DNA of 64,000 bases from Desulfovibrionaceae bacterium (lineage in GTDB: Bacteria; Desulfobacterota; Desulfovibrionia; Desulfovibrionales; Desulfovibrionaceae): assembly GCA_015709315.1 (NCBI GenBank), contig JACCQI010000003.1, positions 62,001-126,000 of the forward strand, written 5' to 3'. The notes below the pieces were generated by a model. It had not been told where the DNA came from, did not search any database, and saw only the letters and a program-made list of their open reading frames with translations. Shown piece by piece: positions 51,575-59,564 of this stretch (position 1 is the first letter of the stretch; each line of letters begins with the position of its first letter). The position numbers were made by a program, and so were the translations under genes.

Positions 51575-53683
51575 ATGGCCGAATTCATACTGGAAATCGG
51601 AACCGAGGAAATGCCCGCCCGCTTCGTGCCGAAGCTGGCCGCCGAACTGGAGGCCGCCTTTGCCAAGGGGCTTGAAGCGTCCATGGTCGAGTTCGAGGGC
51701 GTCAAGTGCTATGCCACCCCGCGCCGCATCACCGCGCACGTCCTTTCCCTGGCACTGGCGCAGAAGCAGGAGGAGGAGACCGTCACCGGGCCTCCGGTCC
51801 GCATCGCCTATGACGGCGACGGCAACCTGACCAAGGCGGGCGCGGGATTTGCCAAGACGCAGGGCGTTGCCGAGGATGCGCTGTTCAAGATGGAGACCGG
51901 CAAGGGCGAATACCTGGCGGCCAGGAAGACCGTGGGCGGCGGCAAAACCGCCGATGTCCTGCCGGAGCTGTGCATCAAGTGTGTGGAATCTCTTTCCTTT
52001 CCCAAGAAGATGCATTGGGGCGATTACAATTTTACCTTTGGCCGCCCCGTGCGCTGGGTCCTGGCCCTGCTCGACGCCGACGTGATCGAGTTCACCCTGG
52101 AGAATCTGACTTCCGGCCGCGAGACGCGCGGCCACCGCGTCATGGGGCCCGGCCCGTTCTCCGTGAATTCCGCTGCCGAATATTTTTCCGTCATCGAGAA
52201 CGACTGCAAGGTGGTCATCGACCCCGAGGTCCGCAAGCAGACCATCGTGTCCGAGGGCAACCGCCTGGCTTCGGAGCTGGGCGGCGAGATCGTCTGGGAC
52301 GAAGGGCTGCTGGACGAGGTCGCCAACCTGGTCGAGTACCCCAAGCCGATCATCGGCGACATCGACAAGCTGTATCTCGAACTGCCGCGCGAGGTCCTGC
52401 TGACCTCCATGCAGTCCCATCAGAAATCCTTTGGCGTGCAGGGACCGGACGGCAAGCTGCTGCCTCATTTCCTGACCACCCTGAATTTGGAGCCCAAGGA
52501 CGTGGCCCTGGTCAAGAAGGGCTGGGAGCGCGTGCTCAAGGCCCGTCTTGAGGACGCCCGCTTCTTCTGGGAGGCGGATTGCAAGGTGGACATGAACGTC
52601 TGGCTGGACAAGCTGGAAAACGTGGTCTTCCTCGGCCCGCTGGGTTCGGTGGGGGACAAGTCCCGCCGCATCGAGACCCTGTGCCGCAAGCTGGCCGAAG
52701 CGCTCAGCGAATCGCAGTCCATCCTGCCCGGCGGAATCGAGCGGTACGCCCGTGCGGGCCGGTTGGCCAAGGCGGACCTGGTGTCCGAAATGGTCATCGA
52801 GTTCGACAGCCTCCAGGGCAAGATGGGCGGCATCTACGCCGAACGCGCCGGAAAGGGTGAGATCGTGTCCCAGGGCATCTACGAGCAGTACCTGCCCGCC
52901 GGTCCCGACACCCCGGTGCCGTCCAGTTTGGCCGGTGCCCTGGTCTCCATGGCGGACAAGGTCGACACCATGGCCGGTTGCTTCGGCCTGGGCAAGGTGC
53001 CCACCGGTGCCAACGACCCGTATGCCCTGCGCCGCTGCGCCCTGGGCATCGCCCGCATCATCATGGAGCACGGCCTGGACGTGGACCTGGAGCGGCTTCT
53101 GGTCTCGGCGCAGGAGGCATACTCCGGCGTCAAGTGGAAGGTCGAACCGTCCGAGGCCTTGAAAAAACTGGAGGATTTCTTCGCACAGCGTCTGCGCTCC
53201 CTGTTCACCGGGCAGGGCTTCGACACCCGCGTGGTGGACGCCGCGTTGGGTGCCGGGTTCAACGACATCCGCACCCTCAAGGCCCGCCTGGAAGCGCTTT
53301 CCGAATTCAGCAAGGTGGACGGCTTCGAGCAGTCCGTGCTGACCTTCAAGCGCGCTGCCAACATCATCCGCAAGCAGGGTGACGAGGCCGGGCAGGAACT
53401 CACCGGCAGCTACGACGCCGACCTGTTCGACGGCGACCACGAGCAAGCCTTCGGCTCCAAGCTGGAAGAGGTGGCCCCCCGGTTTGACGACCTGTGGGAA
53501 CACGATGATTTCGCGGGGCTTTTCGCCTTGCTCGGCGAGCTGCGGCCTTCGGTGGACGGATTCTTCGACAACGTCATGGTCATGTGCGACGATGCCGCCG
53601 TGCGGCTGAATCGGTTGAATTTGCTCAAGGCCCTGGTGGATCGCCTGGGTCGGCTGGCGGACTTCAACGCATTGCAGGTATAG
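51575..53683 (+). CDS. glyS: Glycyl-tRNA synthetase, beta subunit
   Basis: Provides tRNA recognition for the alpha subunit. The 702-residue protein starts MAEFILEIGTEEMPARFVPK, typical of GlyS, and continues with KMHWGDYNFTFGRPVRWVLALLD and MQSHQKSFGVQ. The C-terminal part has a DALR-like anticodon-binding region (residues 570-690, with FFDNVMVMCDDAAVRLNRLNLL). All parts are intact. It is the last gene of the mfd-rodZ-recO operon; a strong promoter for rpsT follows. Confidence 0.97.
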   Translation: MAEFILEIGTEEMPARFVPKLAAELEAAFAKGLEASMVEFEGVKCYATPRRITAHVLSLALAQKQEEETVTGPPVRIAYDGDGNLTKAGAGFAKTQGVAEDALFKMETGKGEYLAARKTVGGGKTADVLPELCIKCVESLSFPKKMHWGDYNFTFGRPVRWVLALLDADVIEFTLENLTSGRETRGHRVMGPGPFSVNSAAEYFSVIENDCKVVIDPEVRKQTIVSEGNRLASELGGEIVWDEGLLDEVANLVEYPKPIIGDIDKLYLELPREVLLTSMQSHQKSFGVQGPDGKLLPHFLTTLNLEPKDVALVKKGWERVLKARLEDARFFWEADCKVDMNVWLDKLENVVFLGPLGSVGDKSRRIETLCRKLAEALSESQSILPGGIERYARAGRLAKADLVSEMVIEFDSLQGKMGGIYAERAGKGEIVSQGIYEQYLPAGPDTPVPSSLAGALVSMADKVDTMAGCFGLGKVPTGANDPYALRRCALGIARIIMEHGLDVDLERLLVSAQEAYSGVKWKVEPSEALKKLEDFFAQRLRSLFTGQGFDTRVVDAALGAGFNDIRTLKARLEALSEFSKVDGFEQSVLTFKRAANIIRKQGDEAGQELTGSYDADLFDGDHEQAFGSKLEEVAPRFDDLWEHDDFAGLFALLGELRPSVDGFFDNVMVMCDDAAVRLNRLNLLKALVDRLGRLADFNALQV

Positions 53684-53701
53684 GTTGGAACCAGAAAAGG
53701 C

Positions 53702-53729
53702 TTGACATCGGAGGGAGAGTCCATATAAA
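53702..53729 (+). promoter_or_regulatory. Strong sigma-70 promoter for rpsT
   Basis: TTGACA (53702-53707) and TATAAA (53724-53729) are separated by 16 bases, close to consensus. Transcription should start near 53736, leaving a leader of about 65 bases. An 8-bp inverted repeat, AGGGAGAG (53712-53719) and CTCTCCCT (53733-53740), straddles the -10 box and could be an operator. Confidence 0.8.
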
Positions 53730-53800
53730 AAGCTCTCCCTTTGGGGAAAATAGCATACATACGTATTTTACTACGATAAGAAAGATCAGGAGAAACGACA

Positions 53801-54064
53801 TTGGCTAATCACAAATCCGCACTGAAGAGGCATCGTCAGAGCTTGAAGCGTCGCGCCCGCAACCGCGTTTCCAAGACCCGCATCAAGAACACCGTCAAGG
53901 CTGTTCGTCTGGCCATCGAGGAAAACGACGCCGCAAAGGCGCAGGAGGCCTTGCAGGCCGCTACCGCCGTTCTGGACAAGGCCGCCCGCAAGAAGGTCAT
54001 CCACGACCGCCAGGCCCAGCGCCGCATTTCCCGCCTCCAGGCCGCCGTCAACAAGATCGCCTAA
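53801..54064 (+). CDS. rpsT: Ribosomal protein S20
   Basis: Primary 16S-binding protein of the 30S subunit. The 87-residue product is very basic: [21 protein letters not shown], then [12 protein letters not shown] and [24 protein letters not shown]. The start codon is TTG, as in E. coli rpsT, where the UUG start is tied to autogenous control. AGGAG lies eight bases upstream. It is alone between a strong promoter and a strong terminator. Confidence 0.97.
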   Translation: MANHKSALKRHRQSLKRRARNRVSKTRIKNTVKAVRLAIEENDAAKAQEALQAATAVLDKAARKKVIHDRQAQRRISRLQAAVNKIA

Positions 54065-54089
54065 AGGCGTTCTCCAGTCAGCATATCTT

Positions 54090-54120
54090 GCCCGCCGCAC
54101 GCGTGTGCGGCGGGCTTTTT
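54090..54120 (+). terminator. Intrinsic terminator after rpsT
   Basis: GCCCGCCGCAC (54090-54100) pairs exactly with GTGCGGCGGGC (54105-54115), followed by five T. Confidence 0.92.
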
Positions 54121-54136
54121 GCGTTGGATCACGGGC

Positions 54137-54811
54137 TTAGCGCCCTTGGTCCGCGATATCCCGGAGCGCCTTCTCGTCGAGGATGGTGATCTGACTGCCG
54201 TTGATATTGAGGATGCCCTCATCCGTAAACCGTTTGAAAATACGGGATAATGTTTCCTGAATGGTGCCGAGGTACAGGGCGATCTGGCCCTTGGGCAGGT
54301 CGAGCCGGAGGGTTTCCGAATCCTGGGACGAGCGCAGGAGCATGAGGTAGGCGGCCACCCGTGACGGCGTTTCCTTGAGGCTCAGGTCGTCGATCTTGGC
54401 GACCAGGATACGCAGCCGCTGCGAGAGCATGGCCATCATCTTCATGGCCATGTCCGGGTCCTCGCGGAGCACCTTCCGGAACCCGTCGCGGGGAAAGAAC
54501 AGGACCTCGCAGTCGTCCAGGGCCTCGCATTGGGCCGGGAACGTGGTCCCCTGGAACATGGGCACTTCGCCCACGGCCTCGCCCGGGCCGAAGACGTGCA
54601 GGATCTGCTCCTTGCCGGACGGGGACGAGCGGAAGACCTTGACCCGGCCGGAAACCGTCGCATAGAAGCCGTCGGCCGGGGTATCGGCCAGGAACAAGGT
54701 CTCTCCCTTGCCGAATCTTTTCATCACCGACGCGTCCGCGAGCCGGGCGCAGTTCTCCTCGGGCAATCCCTCGAAAAAAGTGATCGTCTTCACCGCTGCC
54801 AGTTTGTTCAT
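54137..54811 (-). CDS. Crp/Fnr-family transcriptional regulator
   Basis: A 224-residue regulator with an N-terminal cyclic-nucleotide-binding fold (residues 12-125, with GLPEENCARLAD and LHVFGPGEAVGEVPMFQG), a long dimer helix and a C-terminal winged helix. The recognition helix reads LGTIQETLSRIFKRF, with Glu and Ser-Arg in the same places as FNR (E-x-x-SR), so TTGA-type half sites are expected. The N-terminal four-Cys cluster motif of FNR is absent, which points to an HcpR- or NnrR-like sensor of nitric oxide, nitrite or redox. It is divergent from the 54.9-58 kb redox genes. Confidence 0.9.
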   Translation of the reverse strand: MNKLAAVKTITFFEGLPEENCARLADASVMKRFGKGETLFLADTPADGFYATVSGRVKVFRSSPSGKEQILHVFGPGEAVGEVPMFQGTTFPAQCEALDDCEVLFFPRDGFRKVLREDPDMAMKMMAMLSQRLRILVAKIDDLSLKETPSRVAAYLMLLRSSQDSETLRLDLPKGQIALYLGTIQETLSRIFKRFTDEGILNINGSQITILDEKALRDIADQGR

Positions 54812-54849
54812 TTTATCATATGCGCCTTGTTTTATTTTGATATGGTAAT

Positions 54850-54863
54850 TTGACCTAAGTCAT
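54850..54863. promoter_or_regulatory. Crp/Fnr-type palindrome in the divergent promoter
   Basis: TTGAC-CTAA-GTCAT matches the five-four-five layout of Crp/Fnr sites with one mismatched base at the end. It lies 45 bases upstream of the regulator gene start and overlaps an ATG at 54862, which argues for the later start of the membrane iron-sulfur gene. Confidence 0.55.
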
Positions 54864-54897
54864 GGGCCTCGTCAAAAAAAATCTCCATCGTGGGGCC

Positions 54898-56229
54898 ATG
54901 GAGACCGGAAACGTGCGCGCATACCGCCTGATTATACCGTTTTTCGCCATGCTGCTTTTGGCGTCCCACGCCTTGCGGCGCGGCGACGTCGGCTTGGCCG
55001 CTTGCCTGGCCGTCATGTCCGGGCTGTTGTTCACCCGCAGGGCCTGGGTCCGGCCGACAGCGGCCGCCGTATTGGTCGTGGGCGGCTGGATATGGGCCGA
55101 TGCCCTGGTCAATCTGGTTTCCATCCGCCAGGCCCTGGGCCTCCCCTGGGCGCGGCTGGCAACCATCATGTGCGGGGTCATTCTGCTGGACGGCCTGGCC
55201 CTGGCGGTTCTGCTCGGCCAGGGGACCGAGCGGCTTTTCAATCGGGGGGCGGATCGCGCCTGGGCGCGCGCCGGAATGTTCGCCCTGACGGTCTTCGGTC
55301 TGGCCATGGCCCGGCATCACGTGCCGTTTCCCGTGCTGTTGGCCGACCGCTACTGGCCGGGATGGGGCTGGTTCGAGATATTCGGCCTGTCCCTCTACGC
55401 CCAATGGGTGGGCGGCCTGATGCTGCGCCCGGAGAACCATCGAAAGCTCAGGCCGCGCATCTGGGGGCTGTTTTCCCTCGTTTTCTTTCTCCAACTGGGG
55501 CTGGGCCTTCTCGGCATGGACAGGATGCTCATGACCGGGGACCTGCATTTGCCGGTTCCGGCCCTGATCGCGGCCGGGCCGGTCTTTCGCGGCGGCGGCT
55601 ATTTCATGCTCGTCCTGTTTTCCGTGACCGTGCTCCTGGCCGGCCCGGCCTGGTGCAGCCATCTCTGCTACATCGGCGCCTGGGACGACGCCATGAGCCG
55701 TCTGGCGGGCCGTCCAGCCACCCAGGGGCCCCTGCGCGGACTGAGCGTCGCCGGACGCGGCCTGACCCTTATCCTGGCCGTTGGCGGGGCATACGCGCTG
55801 CGCGCCATGGGCGTGCCCGCTGCCACGGCCGTCCTGTTCGGGGCCGGTTTCGGCCTGGTCGGCGTGGGAGTCATGGTTTTCGCTTCCCGCAGGGCAGGGG
55901 CCATGGTCCACTGCACCGCGTTCTGCCCCATGGGGCTGGCGGCCAATGTCTTCGGCAGGCTTTCGCCGTGGCGCATCCGCATCGGCGCGGACTGCACCCG
56001 GTGCGGGGCCTGTTTCGCCCTGTGCCGGTACGGCGCGCTGGACGAAGCCAGGGTGAAGCGGGGCGTTCCGGCGCTGTCCTGCACCTTGTGCGGGGACTGC
56101 GTGTCCGCCTGCGCGCACAACCAGATCGGCTACCGTTTTCCGGGACTGTCCGGCGATCATGCCCGGACGTTGTTCATTGTTTTAGCGGTTGCGCTGCACG
56201 CCATGTTTTTGGGCGTGGCGCGAATTTAA
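54898..56229 (+). CDS. Membrane protein with two 4Fe-4S motifs (NosR/NapH/CcoG-like)
   Basis: A 443-residue membrane protein with about ten hydrophobic segments and a cytoplasmic ferredoxin-like part at residues 360-415. The cluster motifs are CTRCGACFALC and CTLCGDCVSAC, and HCTAFCPMG before them is the CP motif of NapH/NosR/RdxA-type proteins. It probably moves electrons from the membrane quinone pool to the ferredoxin encoded next. The longest reading starts at ATG 54862, inside the palindrome; ATG 54898 is preferred. Confidence 0.85.
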   Translation: METGNVRAYRLIIPFFAMLLLASHALRRGDVGLAACLAVMSGLLFTRRAWVRPTAAAVLVVGGWIWADALVNLVSIRQALGLPWARLATIMCGVILLDGLALAVLLGQGTERLFNRGADRAWARAGMFALTVFGLAMARHHVPFPVLLADRYWPGWGWFEIFGLSLYAQWVGGLMLRPENHRKLRPRIWGLFSLVFFLQLGLGLLGMDRMLMTGDLHLPVPALIAAGPVFRGGGYFMLVLFSVTVLLAGPAWCSHLCYIGAWDDAMSRLAGRPATQGPLRGLSVAGRGLTLILAVGGAYALRAMGVPAATAVLFGAGFGLVGVGVMVFASRRAGAMVHCTAFCPMGLAANVFGRLSPWRIRIGADCTRCGACFALCRYGALDEARVKRGVPALSCTLCGDCVSACAHNQIGYRFPGLSGDHARTLFIVLAVALHAMFLGVARI

Positions 56230-56258
56230 AAATAAAATGAAATAAAGAGGATATCATT

Positions 56259-57041
56259 ATGTTGAGCACAAGAAAAATGATCACCATCGACGAGGACCTG
56301 TGCAACGGCTGCGGCCAGTGCGTGCCCGCCTGCGAAGAGGGGGCCCTGGCCATCGTCGACGGCAAGGCCCGGCTGGTCAAGGAAATATACTGCGACGGCC
56401 TGGGCGCGTGCCTGGGCGATTGTCCCACCGGGGCGCTCAAGGTCGAGGTGCGCAAGGCCGAGGACTTTGACCCCGCGGCCGTGACCGAACATTTGAAGGC
56501 CCAGGGCCGTGCGGTCCCGAACCACATGCCCGATCCCGCCAGCCTGCGCATGGGCGACACGCCCAGGCCCCCGAGCGGCTGCCCCGGCGCGGCGCTGCAA
56601 ACCATGACCCCCTGCGGCCGGGCCAACGTACCCTCCGTGCAGCTCGCCGGTTCCGCGCTTTCCCACTGGCCGGTCCAGCTCCGCCTGGTGCCGCCCACCG
56701 CGCCGTTTCTCAAGAACGCCGATTTGCTTTTGACCGCCGACTGCGTGCCCGTGGCCATGCCTGGCTATCACGGCGAGTTCGTGCCCGGCCGGGTCGTGCT
56801 CATGGGTTGTCCCAAGTTCGACGACCAGATGGCATATGTGGAAAAATTGGCCGATATCATTGCCGAAAATGAACTGAAATCCATCACCGTCCTGGAGATG
56901 GAGGTGCCGTGCTGCTCGTCCATGAGCGTTATCCTGAACGAGGCGGTGAAGCGGGCCGGGAAGCCGATGGGTGCCGTCCGCGCGACCGTGGCCCGCACCG
57001 GCGAGGTGCTGGAAACCGCGCCCCTGCGACTGGGCGCATAG
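56259..57041 (+). CDS. 4Fe-4S ferredoxin-type iron-sulfur protein
   Basis: A 260-residue soluble protein. The N-terminal 70 residues form a two-cluster ferredoxin domain: CNGCGQCVPAC and CDGLGACLGDCPTGAL, with the second motif having the longer spacing. The rest (residues 100-255) has extra cysteines in PSGCPG, PCG, ADC, MGCPKF and EVPCCSS. The family is often found next to hybrid-cluster protein genes in anaerobes; no hcp is here. It may be an electron donor to the siroheme reductase. The start has GAGGATATC upstream. Confidence 0.87.
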   Translation: MLSTRKMITIDEDLCNGCGQCVPACEEGALAIVDGKARLVKEIYCDGLGACLGDCPTGALKVEVRKAEDFDPAAVTEHLKAQGRAVPNHMPDPASLRMGDTPRPPSGCPGAALQTMTPCGRANVPSVQLAGSALSHWPVQLRLVPPTAPFLKNADLLLTADCVPVAMPGYHGEFVPGRVVLMGCPKFDDQMAYVEKLADIIAENELKSITVLEMEVPCCSSMSVILNEAVKRAGKPMGAVRATVARTGEVLETAPLRLGA

Positions 57042-57052
57042 GAGGAAAGGCC

Positions 57053-57370
57053 ATGAGGAAGATCGAACTCTATAAGGAACATGGTTTCAAGGACTTGACC
57101 TTTTCCAATTATCTGGTGCATGAGTCCGAGTTCATGAAGGTCATCAATTTCAATTTTCGGGCCGGGCAGAAGCTGCCCGTTCATTCCCACGACCTGGAAG
57201 GGGAGTTGACCCTGACCGTGCTGGAGGGGCGGGGGGAGTTCCTGGCCGCCGACGGCGCGGCCATGCCCGCCGAACCCGGCGATGTGCTGGTCTCGGGCAT
57301 TGCCGAGCCGCACGGCGTGAGCGCCATCACGGACATGCGTGTGCTGGTAACCATAGCCCCGCCTATCTGA
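57053..57370 (+). CDS. Cupin-domain protein
   Basis: A 105-residue single-cupin protein. Motif 1 is GQKLPVHSHDLEGELTLTVLEG (residues 38-59, with the two His and Glu ligands), and motif 2 is PGDVLVSGIAEPHGV (His). Such small cupins bind a metal and either sense or modify small molecules. GGAGGAAAGG precedes the ATG. It lies 11 bases after the ferredoxin gene and one base before the siroheme reductase gene, so the four genes form one operon. Confidence 0.88.
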   Translation: MRKIELYKEHGFKDLTFSNYLVHESEFMKVINFNFRAGQKLPVHSHDLEGELTLTVLEGRGEFLAADGAAMPAEPGDVLVSGIAEPHGVSAITDMRVLVTIAPPI

Positions 57371-57371
57371 T

Positions 57372-58031
57372 ATGGAACTGAAAGAATTCATTGAACAATT
57401 GCCGAAACGAGCCGTCAGGGCGAAAAAGGACGGCACCTATACCGTGACCCCGGGCATGCGCCAGGGCGTTTTGCCCGCCGGCCAGTTGGCGGCCATTGCC
57501 GGCGTCGTCGAGGAATACGGCCTGAAGGGCGTCCGTATCAGTACGGGCCAGCGGCTGGTGGTGGACGGCGTCCCCGGTGAAGTCCTGCCCGAGGTCGTGG
57601 AGAAGATCGGTCCCGTGGGGGACGTTTTCCGCAACAAGGTCCAGGCGTGCCAGGGCGTATCCGGCTGCAACCTGGGCCAGCGGGACTCCATGGGCGCGGC
57701 GGCCGCGCTGGAGGAGTTCCTGAAGGACCGGAAATTCGGCATCAAGCTCAAGGCCGGCGCGTCCGGTTGCCCCATGTGCTGCGCCGAGTCCATGATCCGC
57801 GACGTGGGGCTCATCGGCCGGAAGAACGGCTGGACCGTTTCATTCGGCGGCAACGGCGGCAGGAGGGCGCGCAAGGGCGACATCCTGGCCGTGGACGTTT
57901 CCAGGGAGGAAGCCTTCGCCGTCATCGGCAAGGCGCTGGATTATTATGCGGCCAATGCCCGGAACAAGGAGCGCACGGCCCGTTTCGTTGAACGGGTGGG
58001 CATAGATGCGGTCAAAGCCGCCATTCGTTAG
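57372..58031 (+). CDS. Small siroheme/4Fe-4S nitrite or sulfite reductase
   Basis: A 219-residue protein like the monomeric low-spin (assimilatory-type) sulfite reductase of Desulfovibrio vulgaris (about 24 kDa). It has one ferredoxin-like half (residues 1-75) and a siroheme-cluster half with the pattern CQGVSGC then GASGCPMCC, the C-x5-C ... C-x3-C set that holds the 4Fe-4S cluster linked to siroheme. Basic residues around RISTGQR fit anion binding. It would reduce sulfite or nitrite by six electrons; the physiological substrate is uncertain. Confidence 0.87.
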   Translation: MELKEFIEQLPKRAVRAKKDGTYTVTPGMRQGVLPAGQLAAIAGVVEEYGLKGVRISTGQRLVVDGVPGEVLPEVVEKIGPVGDVFRNKVQACQGVSGCNLGQRDSMGAAAALEEFLKDRKFGIKLKAGASGCPMCCAESMIRDVGLIGRKNGWTVSFGGNGGRRARKGDILAVDVSREEAFAVIGKALDYYAANARNKERTARFVERVGIDAVKAAIR

Positions 58032-58055
58032 AATTCATCCCGGTTTCCCCAAGCG

Positions 58056-58085
58056 GCGGCCCTGTCATGCAGGGCCGCTGTTTTT
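58056..58085 (+). terminator. Intrinsic terminator after the siroheme reductase
   Basis: GCGGCCCTG (58056-58064) pairs with CAGGGCCGC (58070-58078), five-base loop, then TGTTTTT. Confidence 0.88.
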
Positions 58086-58196
58086 CGTAACAAATGGATA
58101 TTATTGAACGGTGGGAAATTCCGGCATGTTGCGCTGACGGAAAAACCAGCGTACTAGATTTGGTGTTGCGAGTCTGATTTCACACGGGAGCATTAC

Positions 58197-59564
58197 TTGC
58201 GGGTCATCATCATCGGGGCCGGAGAGGTCGGATTTCATATTTCCCAGCGCCTAGCTGTCGAGAACAAGGAAGTCGTGGTCATCGACACCTCGGACGAGGC
58301 GTTGCGCAAGGTCGCGGAGACCTCCGACGTGCAGACGCTCCAGGGATCGGGCAGCAGCCCGCGCATGCTGGAGGACGCGGGCATCATGGAGGCCGACATC
58401 CTGCTGGCCGTCACCGACTCCGACGAGATCAATCTTCTGGCCTGTTTCTTTGCCGACATGCTCAACGACAAGATCACCAAGCTGGCGCGTGTTCGTGGCG
58501 AGAGGTACACGAATTACAAGCACTTGTTGACGGGTGAAGGGGCGAACATCACCAAGATCATCAACCCCGACGAAGAGGTCGTCAACTCGGTGCTGCGGCT
58601 CATGTCCGTGCCCGGGGCGGTGGAGATCAACGAGTTCGCGGGCGGCAAGATCAGGCTCATCGGCATTCACCTGCCCGAGAACAGTCCCATCCTGGGCAGC
58701 AAGCTCATTCATTTGCGGTCCAAGATCGGCGAGGACCTGGGCATTGTCATCGCGGCCATTGTGCGCGACGACCAGCTTATCATTCCCAGCGGCCTGGACG
58801 TCATCAAGAAGGACGACGTGGTCTATTTCGTCTGCGACATCCGCGACCAGGAGGAGATTCTCGAACGGCTGGGAATCTCCAGCGAGCCGGTGCGCGAGGT
58901 GATGATCATAGGCGGCGGCAACATCGGCTTCAAGCTGGCCAAGGCCTTGGACAACAAGTACTACCACACCCGGCTTTTGGAAAATCGCCAGGAGCGCTGC
59001 GAGTACCTGTCCGAGCATCTGGACCGGCCCATCGTGCTCATGGGAGACTCCACGGACCAGGAGATACTGCGAGAGGAGAACGTCCACGACATGGACATGG
59101 TCATCGCCGTGACGGGCGACGAGGAAACCAATATCCTGTCCTGTTTGCTGGCCAAGAGCCTGGGGGCCAAGAGCACGGTCACGCGGGTCAACAATTTCGG
59201 CTATATGCCGCTCATACAGCCCATCGGCATCGACTACGTGGTCTGTCCCAGGCTGTCGGCGATCAACTCGCTGCTGCACTTCATCCGGCGGGGCCGGATC
59301 ATGTCCTCGGTGTCCATCAAGGGCGAGGCCGCCGAGGCTCTGGAAACCGTGATTCTCGAGGATTCCCCCATCGTGGGCAAGATGGTCAAAGACCTCGACT
59401 TTCCGCGCGGCTGCCTGGTGCTTTGCTTCCAGCGGGGCGAGGACGTGCTTATTCCCCGCGGCGACACGCTGGTGAAACCCAACGACCGGTTGATCATTAT
59501 TTCCACCCGGCAGAACATTCCTAAGGTTGAAAAGGTCCTGACCACGAAAGTGGAGTTTTTCTAG
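58197..59564 (+). CDS. trkA: Trk system potassium transporter regulatory subunit TrkA
   Basis: The cytoplasmic NAD/ATP-binding gate of the TrkH potassium channel. The 455-residue protein has two RCK units: RCK-N with VIIIGAGEVGFHI and RCK-C (residues 140-220), then a second RCK-N with VMIIGGGNIGFKLA and RCK-C (residues 370-450). The TTG start at 58197 has GGGAG eight bases upstream. It ends directly at the trkH ATG with no gap. Confidence 0.95.
   Translation: MRVIIIGAGEVGFHISQRLAVENKEVVVIDTSDEALRKVAETSDVQTLQGSGSSPRMLEDAGIMEADILLAVTDSDEINLLACFFADMLNDKITKLARVRGERYTNYKHLLTGEGANITKIINPDEEVVNSVLRLMSVPGAVEINEFAGGKIRLIGIHLPENSPILGSKLIHLRSKIGEDLGIVIAAIVRDDQLIIPSGLDVIKKDDVVYFVCDIRDQEEILERLGISSEPVREVMIIGGGNIGFKLAKALDNKYYHTRLLENRQERCEYLSEHLDRPIVLMGDSTDQEILREENVHDMDMVIAVTGDEETNILSCLLAKSLGAKSTVTRVNNFGYMPLIQPIGIDYVVCPRLSAINSLLHFIRRGRIMSSVSIKGEAAEALETVILEDSPIVGKMVKDLDFPRGCLVLCFQRGEDVLIPRGDTLVKPNDRLIIISTRQNIPKVEKVLTTKVEFF

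Noticed and set aside
50669-53503. A 944-codon frame antisense to glyQ and glyS
   Set aside because: Both synthetase subunits are complete on the plus strand.
54862-54897. Earlier ATG start of the membrane iron-sulfur protein
   Set aside because: The ATG is inside the Crp/Fnr-type palindrome and has no ribosome site; the extra 12 residues are basic and not needed for the first membrane helix.
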